A DNA stretch of 64,000 nucleotides from Site-B1 sp963827785 (GTDB taxonomy: Bacteria; Bacteroidota; Bacteroidia; Flavobacteriales; Flavobacteriaceae), in contig CAWHCT010000011.1 of the NCBI GenBank assembly GCA_963827785.1, positions 186,001-250,000 of the forward strand. Reading direction: 5' to 3'. The notes beneath the pieces are model-generated. The model made no database searches, was not told the origin of the DNA, and was given only the letters and a program-made list of their open reading frames with translations. Positions 1 through 8,181 of this stretch are shown here, one piece after another. A program made the position numbers and the translations under genes. Within the stretch, counting starts at the first letter, position 1. Each line of letters starts with the position of its first letter.

Positions 1-354
1 AATGGAGACCCAACAGATGATCCTACAGTTATATTGCTAATACCTGAAGACGAGGAAATCATTATTTACGATGCTATTTCTCCGGATGATGGTGATGGCA
101 AAAATGATGTCTTTATTATTGCAGGACTACAAAATTTCCCGGAAAACAGCGTAAAAGTCTATAATAGATGGGGAGTACTTGTATATGATAAAGATGCATA
201 TCACCTGGGACCTTTCTTTGATGGTACTTCTGATGGCAGAGTTACAATTCAGAAGAAGGAAAAATTACCGGCTGGAGTTTACTACTACGTCTTGACCTAT
301 TTAAAAAATGGTAAAGCAGTAAGTAAAGCAGGACCTTTATATATTAATAGATAA
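1..354 (+). CDS. T9SS-sorted cell-surface protein, C-terminal end (CHU_C domain), 5' partial
   Basis: The frame is open from the first base, so this is the 3' end of a larger gene; about 117 residues are visible. They match the gliding-motility-associated C-terminal domain (CHU_C, type B sorting signal of type IX secretion): an ISPDDGDGKNDVF calcium-site-like motif, then VKVYNRWGVLVYD and LPAGVYYYVL, ending a few residues after a beta strand. Family knowledge: such domains direct large adhesins of the SprB kind through the T9SS to the surface. The next two genes, a PorP/SprF protein and an OmpA protein, are the usual companions of these adhesins, so I infer a secreted adhesin. An ATG- or TTG-started short gene here would be wrong. 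Confidence 0.85.
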   Translation, partial: NGDPTDDPTVILLIPEDEEIIIYDAISPDDGDGKNDVFIIAGLQNFPENSVKVYNRWGVLVYDKDAYHLGPFFDGTSDGRVTIQKKEKLPAGVYYYVLTYLKNGKAVSKAGPLYINR

Positions 355-413
355 AGAAACATATAGAATATCCGGGAGTACATATGTGTTCCCGGATAAA
401 ATAAAATTTAACG

Positions 414-1346
414 ATGAAAAAAATATTAGCTTTAATTGTATTTCTTGTGTGGTTCAACTCTATTAGTTACGCCCAGCAGGATGCCCAATATACTCAATAC
501 ATGTATAATACTATTAGTGTTAACCCGGGTTATGCCGGATCAAGGGATGTATTGAACTTAACAGGATTGTATAGAACTCAATGGGTTGGGTTGGATGGAG
601 CCCCAAAAACAATGACATTCTCAGCTCATTCTCCTTTGAGAAATAATAAATTAGGACTTGGTGTATCATTGGTTCGAGATCAAATTTGGGTTCAGGACGA
701 AACGTACATAGATATTGACTTCTCTTATACAATTAATACATCCAATACGGGTCAATTGGCATTTGGATTAAAAGCGGGAGCTCATCTATTGAATATAGAT
801 TTTACCAGAACTAATCCTGAAAATTCGACGGATGATAATTTTGATGTGTCAAATAATATAGATAATAAGTTTTCTCCAAATGTTGGCTTTGGGATATATT
901 ATCATACCGATAAGTTTTACTTGGGTTATTCGGCACCAACATTGTTGAGGACAAAATTTTATGACGATGAAGTTAGCTCGATTTCTTATTTGGCTAAAGA
1001 TAGAATTAACCATTATTTAATTGCGGGATATGTATTTGAACTAAGTGCTGATCTAAAACTTAAACCAGCCGTTTTGTTCAAAGCTGTCACAGGTGCACCG
1101 CTTCAAATGGATCTGTCAGGTAATCTCTTACTAAATGAAAAACTAACTTTAGGACTGGCTTATCGATGGGATGCCGCATTAAGTGGTTTGATTGGATTTC
1201 AGTTATCAGATGGGTTAATGATTGGTTATGCATATGACTGGGAAACTACCGAGCTGAATAATTACAATAGTGGATCTCATGAAATCATTTTACGATATGA
1301 ATTAAGATCAAGTAAAGATGGGATTATATCACCAAGGTTCTTTTAA
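414..1346 (+). CDS. PorP/SprF family type IX secretion membrane protein
   Basis: A 310-residue outer-membrane beta-barrel-like protein. It starts with a signal peptide (residues 1-20, MKKILALIVFLVWFNSISYA, followed by QQ) and then the family hallmark DAQYTQYMYN..NPGYAGSR near the N-terminus. Alternating aromatic/hydrophobic strands run to the C-terminal ISPRFF end. Family knowledge: SprF supports secretion and surface placement of the SprB adhesin, and paralogs sit directly downstream of CHU_C adhesin genes, as here. The gene starts 60 bp after the adhesin and lies 21 bp before the OmpA-family gene, so the three are probably one operon. Which adhesin it serves is inferred from position only. 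Confidence 0.9.
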   Translation: MKKILALIVFLVWFNSISYAQQDAQYTQYMYNTISVNPGYAGSRDVLNLTGLYRTQWVGLDGAPKTMTFSAHSPLRNNKLGLGVSLVRDQIWVQDETYIDIDFSYTINTSNTGQLAFGLKAGAHLLNIDFTRTNPENSTDDNFDVSNNIDNKFSPNVGFGIYYHTDKFYLGYSAPTLLRTKFYDDEVSSISYLAKDRINHYLIAGYVFELSADLKLKPAVLFKAVTGAPLQMDLSGNLLLNEKLTLGLAYRWDAALSGLIGFQLSDGLMIGYAYDWETTELNNYNSGSHEIILRYELRSSKDGIISPRFF

Positions 1347-1366
1347 AAATTATACAATACAACAAT

Positions 1367-2890
1367 ATGAGATCAGTTAAAATTATAATATCCTTAAGTA
1401 TATTATTGCTGTCATTTAATTCTGTTTATTCTCAAAGCAAAACAGTAGATAAAGCAAATAAATTATTTGAACGATATGCATATGAAAATGCTATAAAGGA
1501 GTACTTAAAAGCAATTGACAACAAAGAGAAATCTACTGAGATCTTTTCTAATTTAGCCGATTCTTATTACCAAAATGCTGATATGGAAAATGCTGTAATA
1601 TGGTATAAAGAATTAATGGGCTATGATCTGCAAGCCGTAAAGGGTGAATATTATTTTAAATATTCTCAGGCATTAAAAGCAATTGGAGAGTATACACAAT
1701 CAGATCTTTGGTTAGAGAAATTATCTAATTTAAATGCTAATGATAAAAGAGCAAGTTCTTTGAAGTATGAACCAAATTATTTGGAAAAGATCGAGGCACA
1801 ATCAAATCGATATAGCATAAAAACAGTTGGGATCAATACAGAATTTTCCGATTTTGCAGCGGGTTTTGATCAAAATGGAGGTGTAATTTTCTCTTCATCC
1901 AGGGAAGAAGGTGTTTCAAGGAAATTGACCCATAAATGGACGGGATTACCTTTTTTGCAGTTGTATACCGCATCTATTTCCAAGGATGGAAATTTGGTTA
2001 ATGCCCAAAAGTTAGCAGGAGAATTCAATTCAAAATACAACGAATCCAGTGTTGCCATAACCAATGATGGAAAAACAATGTACTTTACCAGAAACAGCTT
2101 TGATAATGGTTATCAAAAAGACAAAAAAGGGATTATTAGATTAAAGTTATACAGGGCGACCAAAAAAGGCAAGTTCTGGACAAATATTGCCGAATTGCCG
2201 TTTAATAGTACAGAATATTCCGTAGCTCATCCAACGTTATCACCTGATAACAAAAAATTATATTTTGCTTCAGATATGCCTGGAACTAATGGTTTGAGTG
2301 ACATTTATGTTGTTGATATTAAAGAGGATGGCACTTTTGGGGAACCTATAAATTTAGGAGATCAAATAAATACAGAAGGAAGAGATACTTTTCCATTTAT
2401 TAGTAAAAATGGTTACTTATACTTTGCTTCAGATGGCCATCTGGGATTGGGTGGTCTTGATATATTTGTTTGTACCGACCTAAATATTCCGACAAAAGAA
2501 AATATTTATAATGTTGGGAAACCTTTAAACAGTGCGAAAGACGATTTTGCATTTATTATTGATGATGAATCAAAAATTGGCTATTTTACATCTAATAGAA
2601 AAGGAGGAAGAGGAAGTGATGATATTTATAAATTAGTTCAACTTGAACCTCTAGATACAAGTTGTGAAACTTTGGTTTCGGGCACTGTTAAAAATAAAGA
2701 AACGGGTGATATAATTCCTGATGCATCTGTAATAGTTTATAATGATAAATCTCAGACCATTAAGGAATTAAACTCTGATAGTAATGGACAGTTTAGCTTT
2801 GAATTGGATTGTGGAGAAGAAATATTTACCGCAATTGGAACCAAAGAAAATTATAAACAAGGTACAGAAACATTTACTGTAGATAAGTAA
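1367..2890 (+). CDS. PD40-repeat / OmpA-family envelope protein, N-terminal part (frameshifted; locus 1367..3320)
   Basis: Signal peptide (residues 1-22), TPR-like helices (about 28-130), WD40-like PD40 beta-propeller repeats (about 150-420, with repeated LSPDNKKLYFAS and FISKNGYLYFAS blocks), then a carboxypeptidase-regulatory-like beta domain (about 435-505). In the family this is followed without a break by an OmpA domain. Here the frame ends at a TAA (2888-2890), and the next frame continues the same protein as EAEVKLNLELVPEE. Dropping one T near 2888 gives VDKKEAEVKLNLEL, so a one-base insertion splits a protein of about 650 residues. Partner of the SprF gene; probably anchors the adhesin system to peptidoglycan. 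Confidence 0.85.
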   Translation: MRSVKIIISLSILLLSFNSVYSQSKTVDKANKLFERYAYENAIKEYLKAIDNKEKSTEIFSNLADSYYQNADMENAVIWYKELMGYDLQAVKGEYYFKYSQALKAIGEYTQSDLWLEKLSNLNANDKRASSLKYEPNYLEKIEAQSNRYSIKTVGINTEFSDFAAGFDQNGGVIFSSSREEGVSRKLTHKWTGLPFLQLYTASISKDGNLVNAQKLAGEFNSKYNESSVAITNDGKTMYFTRNSFDNGYQKDKKGIIRLKLYRATKKGKFWTNIAELPFNSTEYSVAHPTLSPDNKKLYFASDMPGTNGLSDIYVVDIKEDGTFGEPINLGDQINTEGRDTFPFISKNGYLYFASDGHLGLGGLDIFVCTDLNIPTKENIYNVGKPLNSAKDDFAFIIDDESKIGYFTSNRKGGRGSDDIYKLVQLEPLDTSCETLVSGTVKNKETGDIIPDASVIVYNDKSQTIKELNSDSNGQFSFELDCGEEIFTAIGTKENYKQGTETFTVDK

Positions 2891-2912
2891 AGAAGCAGAA
2901 GTAAAACTGAAT

Positions 2913-3320
2913 TTGGAATTAGTACCTGAAGAAACTGTTGCAGAAATAGGAACAGATCTGGCAAAACTTTTAGATCTTAATCCAATATATTTTGACTATG
3001 ACAAGTCCTTCATACGCGCAGATGCAAGAGTTGAACTTGAAAAGGTCTTCGCATATATGAAAGAATATCCAAAAGTTAAAATAGATGTAAGATCTCATAC
3101 TGACAGCAGAGGTAAGGATAGTTATAATTTATCGCTTTCTGACAGAAGAAACAAATCAACAATAAAATACCTTATTGATAGAGGAATAAATGCGAGCAGA
3201 TTGACTGGAAGAGGCTACGGAGAAACTCAACTATTAAATAAATGCAGTAATAGAGTTAAATGCACAGATGAAGAGCATCAATTGAATAGGCGTAGTGAAT
3301 TTATTGTGATAGAAAACTAA
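2913..3320 (+). CDS. OmpA peptidoglycan-binding domain, C-terminal part of the split protein
   Basis: This segment holds a complete OmpA C-terminal domain: PIYFDYDKSFIRADARVELEKV, then IDVRSHTDSRGKDSYNLSLSDRR and a closing NRRSEFIV. The Asp and Arg in the NLSLSDRR/RRSEF helices are the positions that bind diaminopimelate in OmpA-like domains. The nominal start is a TTG and there is no signal peptide, so it is unlikely to be a separate gene; the true coding segment begins at about 2889 as the continuation of the preceding frame. A rho-independent terminator follows at 3340-3370. Confidence 0.8.
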   Translation: MELVPEETVAEIGTDLAKLLDLNPIYFDYDKSFIRADARVELEKVFAYMKEYPKVKIDVRSHTDSRGKDSYNLSLSDRRNKSTIKYLIDRGINASRLTGRGYGETQLLNKCSNRVKCTDEEHQLNRRSEFIVIEN

Positions 3321-3338
3321 TTTGCATAACAATCATTT

Positions 3339-3372
3339 TAAAAACGCTCTCTAATTGGGAGCGTTTTTGTTT
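3339..3372 (+). terminator. Rho-independent terminator after the OmpA gene
   Basis: AAAAACGCTC at 3340-3349 pairs with GAGCGTTTTT at 3359-3368, followed by more T. It lies 20 bp after the OmpA stop codon and ends the adhesin/SprF/OmpA operon before idi. Confidence 0.85.
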
Positions 3373-3427
3373 TTGTTAACATAACAATTGAGCTATTTTG
3401 TTAAATTTGTGCCATACAGTAAAAACT

Positions 3428-3952
3428 ATGGATGAAGAAAAAGTAATTCTTGTCAATGAAAAAGATGAACAAGTTGGGTTGATGTCTAAATTAGAAGCCC
3501 ATCAAAAAGCTGTCTTGCACAGGGCTTTTTCAGTTTTTATATTTAATGATAAAAACGAATTAATGCTTCAACAACGTGCTAAGAATAAATACCATTCTCC
3601 AGGTCTCTGGACTAATACATGCTGCAGTCATCAAAGAGATGGGGAAACAAATATTGAGGCAGGAATGAGAAGGCTTAATGAAGAAATGGGATTTGAAACG
3701 GATCTGAAAGATACTGTTTCCTTTATTTATAAGGCTCCTTTTGATAATGGCCTAACAGAACATGAGTATGATCATATTTTAGTAGGGTATTTTAATGAGC
3801 AACCTACAATAAATCCTGATGAAGTTTCCGCCTGGAAATGGCTGCCTTTGGAGATGGTCAAGAGCGACATAAAAAATAATCCACATATTTATACAGAATG
3901 GTTTAAGATTATTTTCGATAAGTTTTACGAACATATTAATGTAAATAAATGA
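3428..3952 (+). CDS. idi: Isopentenyl-diphosphate delta-isomerase, type I
   Basis: Interconverts isopentenyl and dimethylallyl diphosphate in isoprenoid synthesis. The 174-residue Nudix-fold protein has WTNTCCSHQ (active-site Cys 65/66), the Nudix-type helix GMRRLNEEMG, and LTEHEYDHI with the catalytic/metal glutamates. I chose the ATG at 3428 because the 10 residues upstream of it (from 3398) are not family-like and overlap a likely promoter (TAAATTTG at 3402-3409). The stop overlaps the start of the next gene by 4 bp, so the two are translationally coupled. Confidence 0.93.
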   Translation: MDEEKVILVNEKDEQVGLMSKLEAHQKAVLHRAFSVFIFNDKNELMLQQRAKNKYHSPGLWTNTCCSHQRDGETNIEAGMRRLNEEMGFETDLKDTVSFIYKAPFDNGLTEHEYDHILVGYFNEQPTINPDEVSAWKWLPLEMVKSDIKNNPHIYTEWFKIIFDKFYEHINVNK

Positions 3953-4356
3953 AAGTAACCGTAAGTAGAAAGGCGCATTTTAATGCAGCTCACAGGTTGT
4001 ACAGAAAAGATTGGAGCAATGATAAGAATGAGAAAATCTTCGGATTATGCAATAACCCTAATTTTCATGGTCATAATTATGAATTGATAGTTAGTGTTAC
4101 AGGCGAAATAGATAAAGAAACCGGTTATGTCATCGATATGAAAGTATTAAAAGATATTATAAAGTCGGAAATTGAAGATGCTTTTGACCATAAAAATTTA
4201 AATATTGAAGTTCCGGAATTTCAGGAATTAAATCCAACTGCGGAGAATATTGTTGTTGTTATCTACAACAAATTAAAACCTAAATTGAGTAAAAAACTTG
4301 ATTTAGAGGTTACCCTCTATGAAACACCAAGGAATTTTGTAAGATATTCAGGTTAG
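3949..4356 (+). CDS. 6-pyruvoyl-tetrahydropterin synthase / QueD family enzyme (PTPS-type motif)
   Basis: A 135-residue T-fold protein acting on 7,8-dihydroneopterin triphosphate. Zinc ligands are His15, His40 and His42. The catalytic Cys34 lies in CNNPNFHGH, a Cys-x5-His-Gly-His spacing like animal 6-pyruvoyltetrahydropterin synthase rather than the shorter Cys-x3-His-Gly-His of E. coli QueD. Asp80-His81 (FDHKNLN) and Glu125 (LYETPRN) complete the site. Annotation pipelines usually call such genes 6-carboxytetrahydropterin synthase (queuosine pathway). The motif also allows a biopterin-like role, so I leave out a symbol. It overlaps idi by 4 bp and sits 6 bp before manA. Confidence 0.85.
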   Translation: MKVTVSRKAHFNAAHRLYRKDWSNDKNEKIFGLCNNPNFHGHNYELIVSVTGEIDKETGYVIDMKVLKDIIKSEIEDAFDHKNLNIEVPEFQELNPTAENIVVVIYNKLKPKLSKKLDLEVTLYETPRNFVRYSG

Positions 4357-4362
4357 TTTTTT

Positions 4363-5334
4363 ATGAAGTATTCCATCTATCCAATTAAATTTAAACCCAT
4401 TTTAAAAGAACGGATCTGGGGTGGTAACAAACTCGAAACTGTTTTACATAAGGAAACAAAATTAAATCAAATAGGGGAAAGCTGGGAATTAAGTGATGTT
4501 AAAGGAGATGCATCGGTTATTACAAATGGTCCTTTAAAAGGAATGTCATTAAATGAATTGCAAACTAAATTAGGGTCGGATCTTATAGGTAAAAAGAATT
4601 TTAAAATATTTCAGAACAAATTTCCAATCCTAATAAAATTCATAGATGCTAAGGAGGATCTGTCTATTCAGTTGCATCCTAATGATAAATTGGCGGCAGA
4701 ACGTCATGATTCATTTGGAAAAACGGAGATGTGGTATGTTATGCAGGCAGATAAAGATGCAAAATTGATTGTAGACTTTAATCAGGAAATGGATAAAGAG
4801 AAATATCTGAATCATCTAAACAATAAAACTTTGCCAAGTGTACTCAATTTTGAAAAAGTCAAAGAAGGAGATACATATTTTATAGAGGTAGGTCGCGTCC
4901 ATGCAATAGGAGCAGGGGTTTTGTTAGCCGAGATCCAGCAAACAAGTGATATAACGTATAGAGTTTACGATTGGGGCCGAGTTGATACTAAAGGAAATTC
5001 CCGCGAGTTGCACAATGACTTAGCAATTGACGCCATCGATTTTAATATGCCTGATAATTATAAGGTGAAATATGATAAGACTCAAAACAGGTCAAACCGA
5101 ATGGTGAGTTGTCCGTATTTTACAACTAATTATCTGGAACTTTCAAAACCAATCGACAAAATAAATAATTACGATTCCTTTATAATTTACATTTGTGTTG
5201 AAGGTGAAGCTCAAATAAAAACAGATTCGTATAATGAATTCATCAAAAAAGGAGAAACTGTTTTATTACCGGCCTGTATCAAGAACTATTCAATTGTTTC
5301 AAATAGTTCTAAACTTTTAGAGGTTTATGTTTAA
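4363..5334 (+). CDS. manA: Mannose-6-phosphate isomerase, class I (type I phosphomannose isomerase)
   Basis: Converts mannose 6-phosphate and fructose 6-phosphate, feeding GDP-mannose for surface glycans. The 323-residue protein is the short bacterial type I form. Metal and active-site residues are visible: Gln103 and His105 in QLHPND, Glu122 in KTEMWY, His180 in GRVHAIGAG, and Arg200 in YRVYDWGR. It follows the PTPS-type gene after 6 bp and appears to be the third gene of an idi-led operon. The start ATG is the first in frame. Confidence 0.92.
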   Translation: MKYSIYPIKFKPILKERIWGGNKLETVLHKETKLNQIGESWELSDVKGDASVITNGPLKGMSLNELQTKLGSDLIGKKNFKIFQNKFPILIKFIDAKEDLSIQLHPNDKLAAERHDSFGKTEMWYVMQADKDAKLIVDFNQEMDKEKYLNHLNNKTLPSVLNFEKVKEGDTYFIEVGRVHAIGAGVLLAEIQQTSDITYRVYDWGRVDTKGNSRELHNDLAIDAIDFNMPDNYKVKYDKTQNRSNRMVSCPYFTTNYLELSKPIDKINNYDSFIIYICVEGEAQIKTDSYNEFIKKGETVLLPACIKNYSIVSNSSKLLEVYV

Positions 5335-5371
5335 AAATCATTAATTTTGGGCTCAAATAAAACATTGAATT

Positions 5372-5638
5372 ATGGCAAATAAAAGAGACCTTAAAAAGGA
5401 TATAAATTATGTTCTTGGTGATATTATCGAAGCGGTGTATGTATGGGAACTGAGTAATCCTGGTAAGGATGCAAAAAAAAGCGAGGCTATCATAGATGAG
5501 GCTATTGCAGTATTCGATGAACTGATCGCAAAAGTGAATGATAGAACGGCGGAAAACAAAAAGAAACATTTTAAGTCTATAAATCAGGAACTCGAGAAAA
5601 AAGGTCGGGCATTGATAGAAAAGATCAACAAATTATAA
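5372..5638 (+). CDS. Conserved small helical protein, function unknown
   Basis: An 88-residue, lysine- and glutamate-rich, all-helical protein without signal peptide or membrane segment. It begins MANKRDLKKDINYVLGDIIEAVY and ends in a basic amphipathic helix (KGRALIEKINKL). Proteins of this look are widespread in Flavobacteriia as hypothetical proteins; I recognise no domain with a known role. It starts 37 bp after manA and is followed at once by a bidirectional terminator, so it is the last gene of that operon. The basic C-terminal helix could bind nucleic acid, but that is only a guess. Confidence 0.7.
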   Translation: MANKRDLKKDINYVLGDIIEAVYVWELSNPGKDAKKSEAIIDEAIAVFDELIAKVNDRTAENKKKHFKSINQELEKKGRALIEKINKL

Positions 5639-5639
5639 T

Positions 5640-5671
5640 AAAAAAGTCTCACAATCGTGAGACTTTTTTAT
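5640..5671. terminator. Bidirectional terminator
   Basis: AAAAAGTCTCAC and GTGAGACTTTTTT form a strong stem between two convergent genes. The T-run (plus) overlaps the stop codon of the minus-strand lipoprotein gene, and the A-run gives the T-tract for the other direction. Confidence 0.85.
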
Positions 5672-6372
5672 TGGTTTTCTTCTTTAGCTTTTACTTCATC
5701 AATAAACTTTTTAAGATCTAATCCATACTTCGAATTCAATACTTTATCATCAAGATTGTTATAAATGGTGTCCAATGCCTTAATGTTGGCGTTGTACATA
5801 TCAGCCAGCACAATATAAGGTGTTACTTCACTATCTAAATGATTCATTGTAAAGTTTAAAGCATATTTAAATCGGCTATTGTTATATCTTTCTAATACAT
5901 CTTTTAAAGAATCGGCTTTCTCCAGATCCTGTTCTTTTTGAGCTTCAAAATTGGCTTTTATCAGGTCTAATGACTTATTATTGAATTGTTTGATCATCTT
6001 ATTGTATTCTGAAAGAATCTCTTGCTGCTTTGATCCATTTATCTTTGCGTCAGCCACAAAATTCTTAAGGGTCGTTTGTATTTCAGTGGTACCTTTGTCA
6101 GCAAAGAAGGAAATTCGGTTTTCGGTATTATCATTTTTATCCAGATACAAGTAATACATTTCCGGAGTAGACAATTCACTATGCAATACAAAACTGGAAT
6201 TACCTAGGACATTTACAGAGTCTACTGCCATTAAGGTGGTATCACTGACACGTTGTAGATAGATGGTTCCTTTTTTCAAACCTTTTACAGTTCCTTTAAC
6301 AATAAGGTCGCTTTGATTTTTGCTACATGAAAAAATTAATAAAAGTAATAGAAGAATTGATATATTTTTCAT
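5668..6372 (-). CDS. DUF4369 domain lipoprotein
   Basis: A lipoprotein of 234 residues starting MKNISILLLLLLIFSCSKN; the lipobox IFSC places the lipidated Cys near residue 16. Residues about 23-115 match DUF4369 (VKGTVKGLKKGTIYLQR..DTTLMAVDSVNV), a beta domain that in Bacteroidota usually precedes a thioredoxin-like domain. Here the thioredoxin part is missing and the rest is helical, ending EVKAKEENQ. The ATG at 6372 is preferred over a TTG 12 bp upstream because it begins the signal peptide directly. Periplasmic; specific role unknown. Confidence 0.75.
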   Translation of the reverse strand: MKNISILLLLLLIFSCSKNQSDLIVKGTVKGLKKGTIYLQRVSDTTLMAVDSVNVLGNSSFVLHSELSTPEMYYLYLDKNDNTENRISFFADKGTTEIQTTLKNFVADAKINGSKQQEILSEYNKMIKQFNNKSLDLIKANFEAQKEQDLEKADSLKDVLERYNNSRFKYALNFTMNHLDSEVTPYIVLADMYNANIKALDTIYNNLDDKVLNSKYGLDLKKFIDEVKAKEENQ

Positions 6373-6425
6373 TGAATAATTCAATAGTTTTAGAGTATAA
6401 ATATCTCATTAATTTTTATTAATAA

Positions 6426-7736
6426 CTAGCCTGTTGCTGCCATTTGCATTAAAATAGTACAACCTATTGCTGCAATTGTTCCTATTGCATATCCAAAAAC
6501 TGCCAATAGAACTCCCACAGTAGCCAAAGAAGGATGAAAAGCAGCGGCTACTATTGGAGCAGAGGCTGCTCCACCAACATTTGCTTGACTTCCTATGGCT
6601 AAAAAGAAGTAAGGTGCTTTAATTAATTTAGCTATCAGAATTAATAAACCTGCATGAATGCTCATCCAAACAAATCCAACAGCAATTAGACCTGGATTAT
6701 CGAATATTGAAAGAAGGTCAATTTTCATTCCGATAGATGCAACCAATATGTAAATGAATACACTGCCAAATTTACTAGCACCAGCTCCTTCGTAGTTTTT
6801 TGCTTTTGTAAAAGATAATAGTATAGCTACGATTGTAGAAATGCTTATCAACCAAAAGAATTCAGAACCTAAAAAAGTGAAGATATTTCTTGTTGTTATG
6901 TTGTCAATACCGGCAATTACGTTATCAAAAAAAGGAGCTATAAATACAGAACATAAATGAGCGAAACTTACCGTGCCAAATGCAATGGCAGCAATTATCA
7001 TGATGTCAGTCAATGATGGGTTTCTTTTTACACTGTTTGCAAATTTTGTAACTTTTTCTTTTAAAGACTCAATTGCAGAGGTATCAGCTCCTAACCATTT
7101 ATCAATTCTTCTAGATTTTGCAATGCCAATTAATAATATGGCCATCCAGATATTAGCTACAAAAATATCTACAAACACCATTCCACCATATAGTTTCTGG
7201 TTATATTCATATATTTCCAGCATCGCGGTTTGGTTGGCTCCACCACCTATCCAACTTCCGGCAAGAGTTGATAAACCTCTCCAGACAGCATCAGGACCAA
7301 CCCCACCAACTGTTTCCGGAGAGAAAGATGAGATTATTAATATTGCAATAGGACCTCCAATTATAATTCCAATTGTACCAGTAAAGAACATAATTAATGC
7401 TTTCCAGCCTAATTTGAAGACTGCTTTCAAATCAATACTTAAGGTCATTAATACTAGAGCTGCAGGCAGCAAGTATCTGCTGGAAACATAGTATAAATTT
7501 GTGCTATGCTTTATTATTTCTCCTTCATCACTTGTAGTTTCCCATTCAGGGGCAATTAATCCCAAGGTTGTGAATAAAGCAGGAACCATGTAAGCCACAA
7601 ATAGTCCCGGAACAATTTTATAGAATTTAGGCCAGAATCCCGTTTTAATTGATTCAGTATAAAATATCAACCCTAAAGCCAACATTAATAAACCAAAAAC
7701 AATGGTGTCGTCAGTAAAAAGAGGTGCGTTATTCAT
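6426..7736 (-). CDS. DUF819 family integral membrane protein (YjcL-like)
   Basis: About 436 residues with 11-12 predicted transmembrane segments. Family features include GPDAVWRGLSTLAGSWIGGGANQTAM in the first half and AIGSQANVGGAASAPIVAAAF in the second. These glycine/serine-rich pairs suggest an inverted-repeat transporter fold, related to carboxylate/keto-acid permease families. No substrate is established. I use the ATG at 7736 (MNNAPLFTDD); an upstream TTG at 7757 adds MRFQKKL and is less likely. The gene lies on the minus strand after the SPFH trio but beyond a terminator, so it is probably transcribed alone. Confidence 0.85.
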   Translation of the reverse strand: MNNAPLFTDDTIVFGLLMLALGLIFYTESIKTGFWPKFYKIVPGLFVAYMVPALFTTLGLIAPEWETTSDEGEIIKHSTNLYYVSSRYLLPAALVLMTLSIDLKAVFKLGWKALIMFFTGTIGIIIGGPIAILIISSFSPETVGGVGPDAVWRGLSTLAGSWIGGGANQTAMLEIYEYNQKLYGGMVFVDIFVANIWMAILLIGIAKSRRIDKWLGADTSAIESLKEKVTKFANSVKRNPSLTDIMIIAAIAFGTVSFAHLCSVFIAPFFDNVIAGIDNITTRNIFTFLGSEFFWLISISTIVAILLSFTKAKNYEGAGASKFGSVFIYILVASIGMKIDLLSIFDNPGLIAVGFVWMSIHAGLLILIAKLIKAPYFFLAIGSQANVGGAASAPIVAAAFHPSLATVGVLLAVFGYAIGTIAAIGCTILMQMAATG

Positions 7737-7779
7737 CAATTTTTTTTGAAACCGCAAAGTACCAAAATTTATAGCATAA

Positions 7780-7808
7780 AAAAAGCGACTTTTTAGGAGT
7801 CGCTTGGT
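7780..7808 (-). terminator. Terminator of the SPFH/DUF4177/Arc operon
   Basis: AAGCGACT (7783-7790) and AGTCGCTT (7798-7805) form the stem, with a run of T on the minus strand (A at 7778-7784). The hairpin overlaps the stop codon of the Arc-type gene. Confidence 0.8.
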
Positions 7809-7978
7809 CTGTTTTCATTTTTTTTTGGTTTAGGAGCTCTTTTTGCCTGTTTCAAATATTGCATAAGCATCCATTCAATCTGTCCATTGGTGCTTCTAAA
7901 CTCATCAGCCGCCCATTTCTCAACTGCTTTTAACATAGTTTCATCTATCCTTAATGCGAATGCTTTCTTTTTTGACAT
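7793..7978 (-). CDS. Arc-type ribbon-helix-helix DNA-binding protein
   Basis: A 61-residue protein: KKKAFALRIDETMLKAVEKWAADEFRSTNGQIEWMLMQYLKQA, i.e. one beta strand (ALRID) and two helices as in Arc/MetJ-type repressors, followed by a basic, proline-rich tail. Ribbon-helix-helix proteins bind DNA as dimers. It is the third gene after the SPFH-domain and DUF4177 genes, with short gaps and no promoter visible between them, and ends in the operon terminator. I infer it may regulate its own operon; no operator is identified. Confidence 0.8.
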   Translation of the reverse strand: MSKKKAFALRIDETMLKAVEKWAADEFRSTNGQIEWMLMQYLKQAKRAPKPKKNENRPSDS

Positions 7979-8010
7979 AAATAGTTTCTTAATCCAATAA
8001 TTTACTGTGA

Positions 8011-8178
8011 TTACCTGTACTTTTCTCTCTCGAACACCACATTCATAACACCATGCTGATTGGTATTGACCGAATGAAGATCCCAGCCTTCTTTGGCATG
8101 TGTATTAAGGAATTCTTCCAACTTTTTTGCAGTATCGGTCCAACCTAGTTTCGGTTTTTCTACTCTGTATTCTTTCAT
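8011..8178 (-). CDS. DUF4177-like small protein
   Basis: A short gene of 55 residues, ATG at 8178 and TAA at 8011-8013: MKEYRVEKPKLGWTD..KKLEEFLNTHAKEGWDLHS..GVMNVVFEREKYR. The pattern of a Tyr-rich first strand, a central helix ending in the EGWDL motif and a last strand VVFER is that of DUF4177. It sits 3 bp after the SPFH gene stop and 32 bp before the Arc-type gene, in one operon. Function is unknown; co-occurrence with the membrane SPFH protein suggests a linked role. Confidence 0.85.
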   Translation of the reverse strand: MKEYRVEKPKLGWTDTAKKLEEFLNTHAKEGWDLHSVNTNQHGVMNVVFEREKYR

Positions 8179-8181
8179 GGC

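Noticed and set aside
6973..7491. 172-residue open frame on the plus strand opposite the DUF819 gene
   Set aside because: It mirrors the codon pattern of the strongly hydrophobic DUF819 protein, has no domain likeness or signal, and lies wholly inside a convincing gene.
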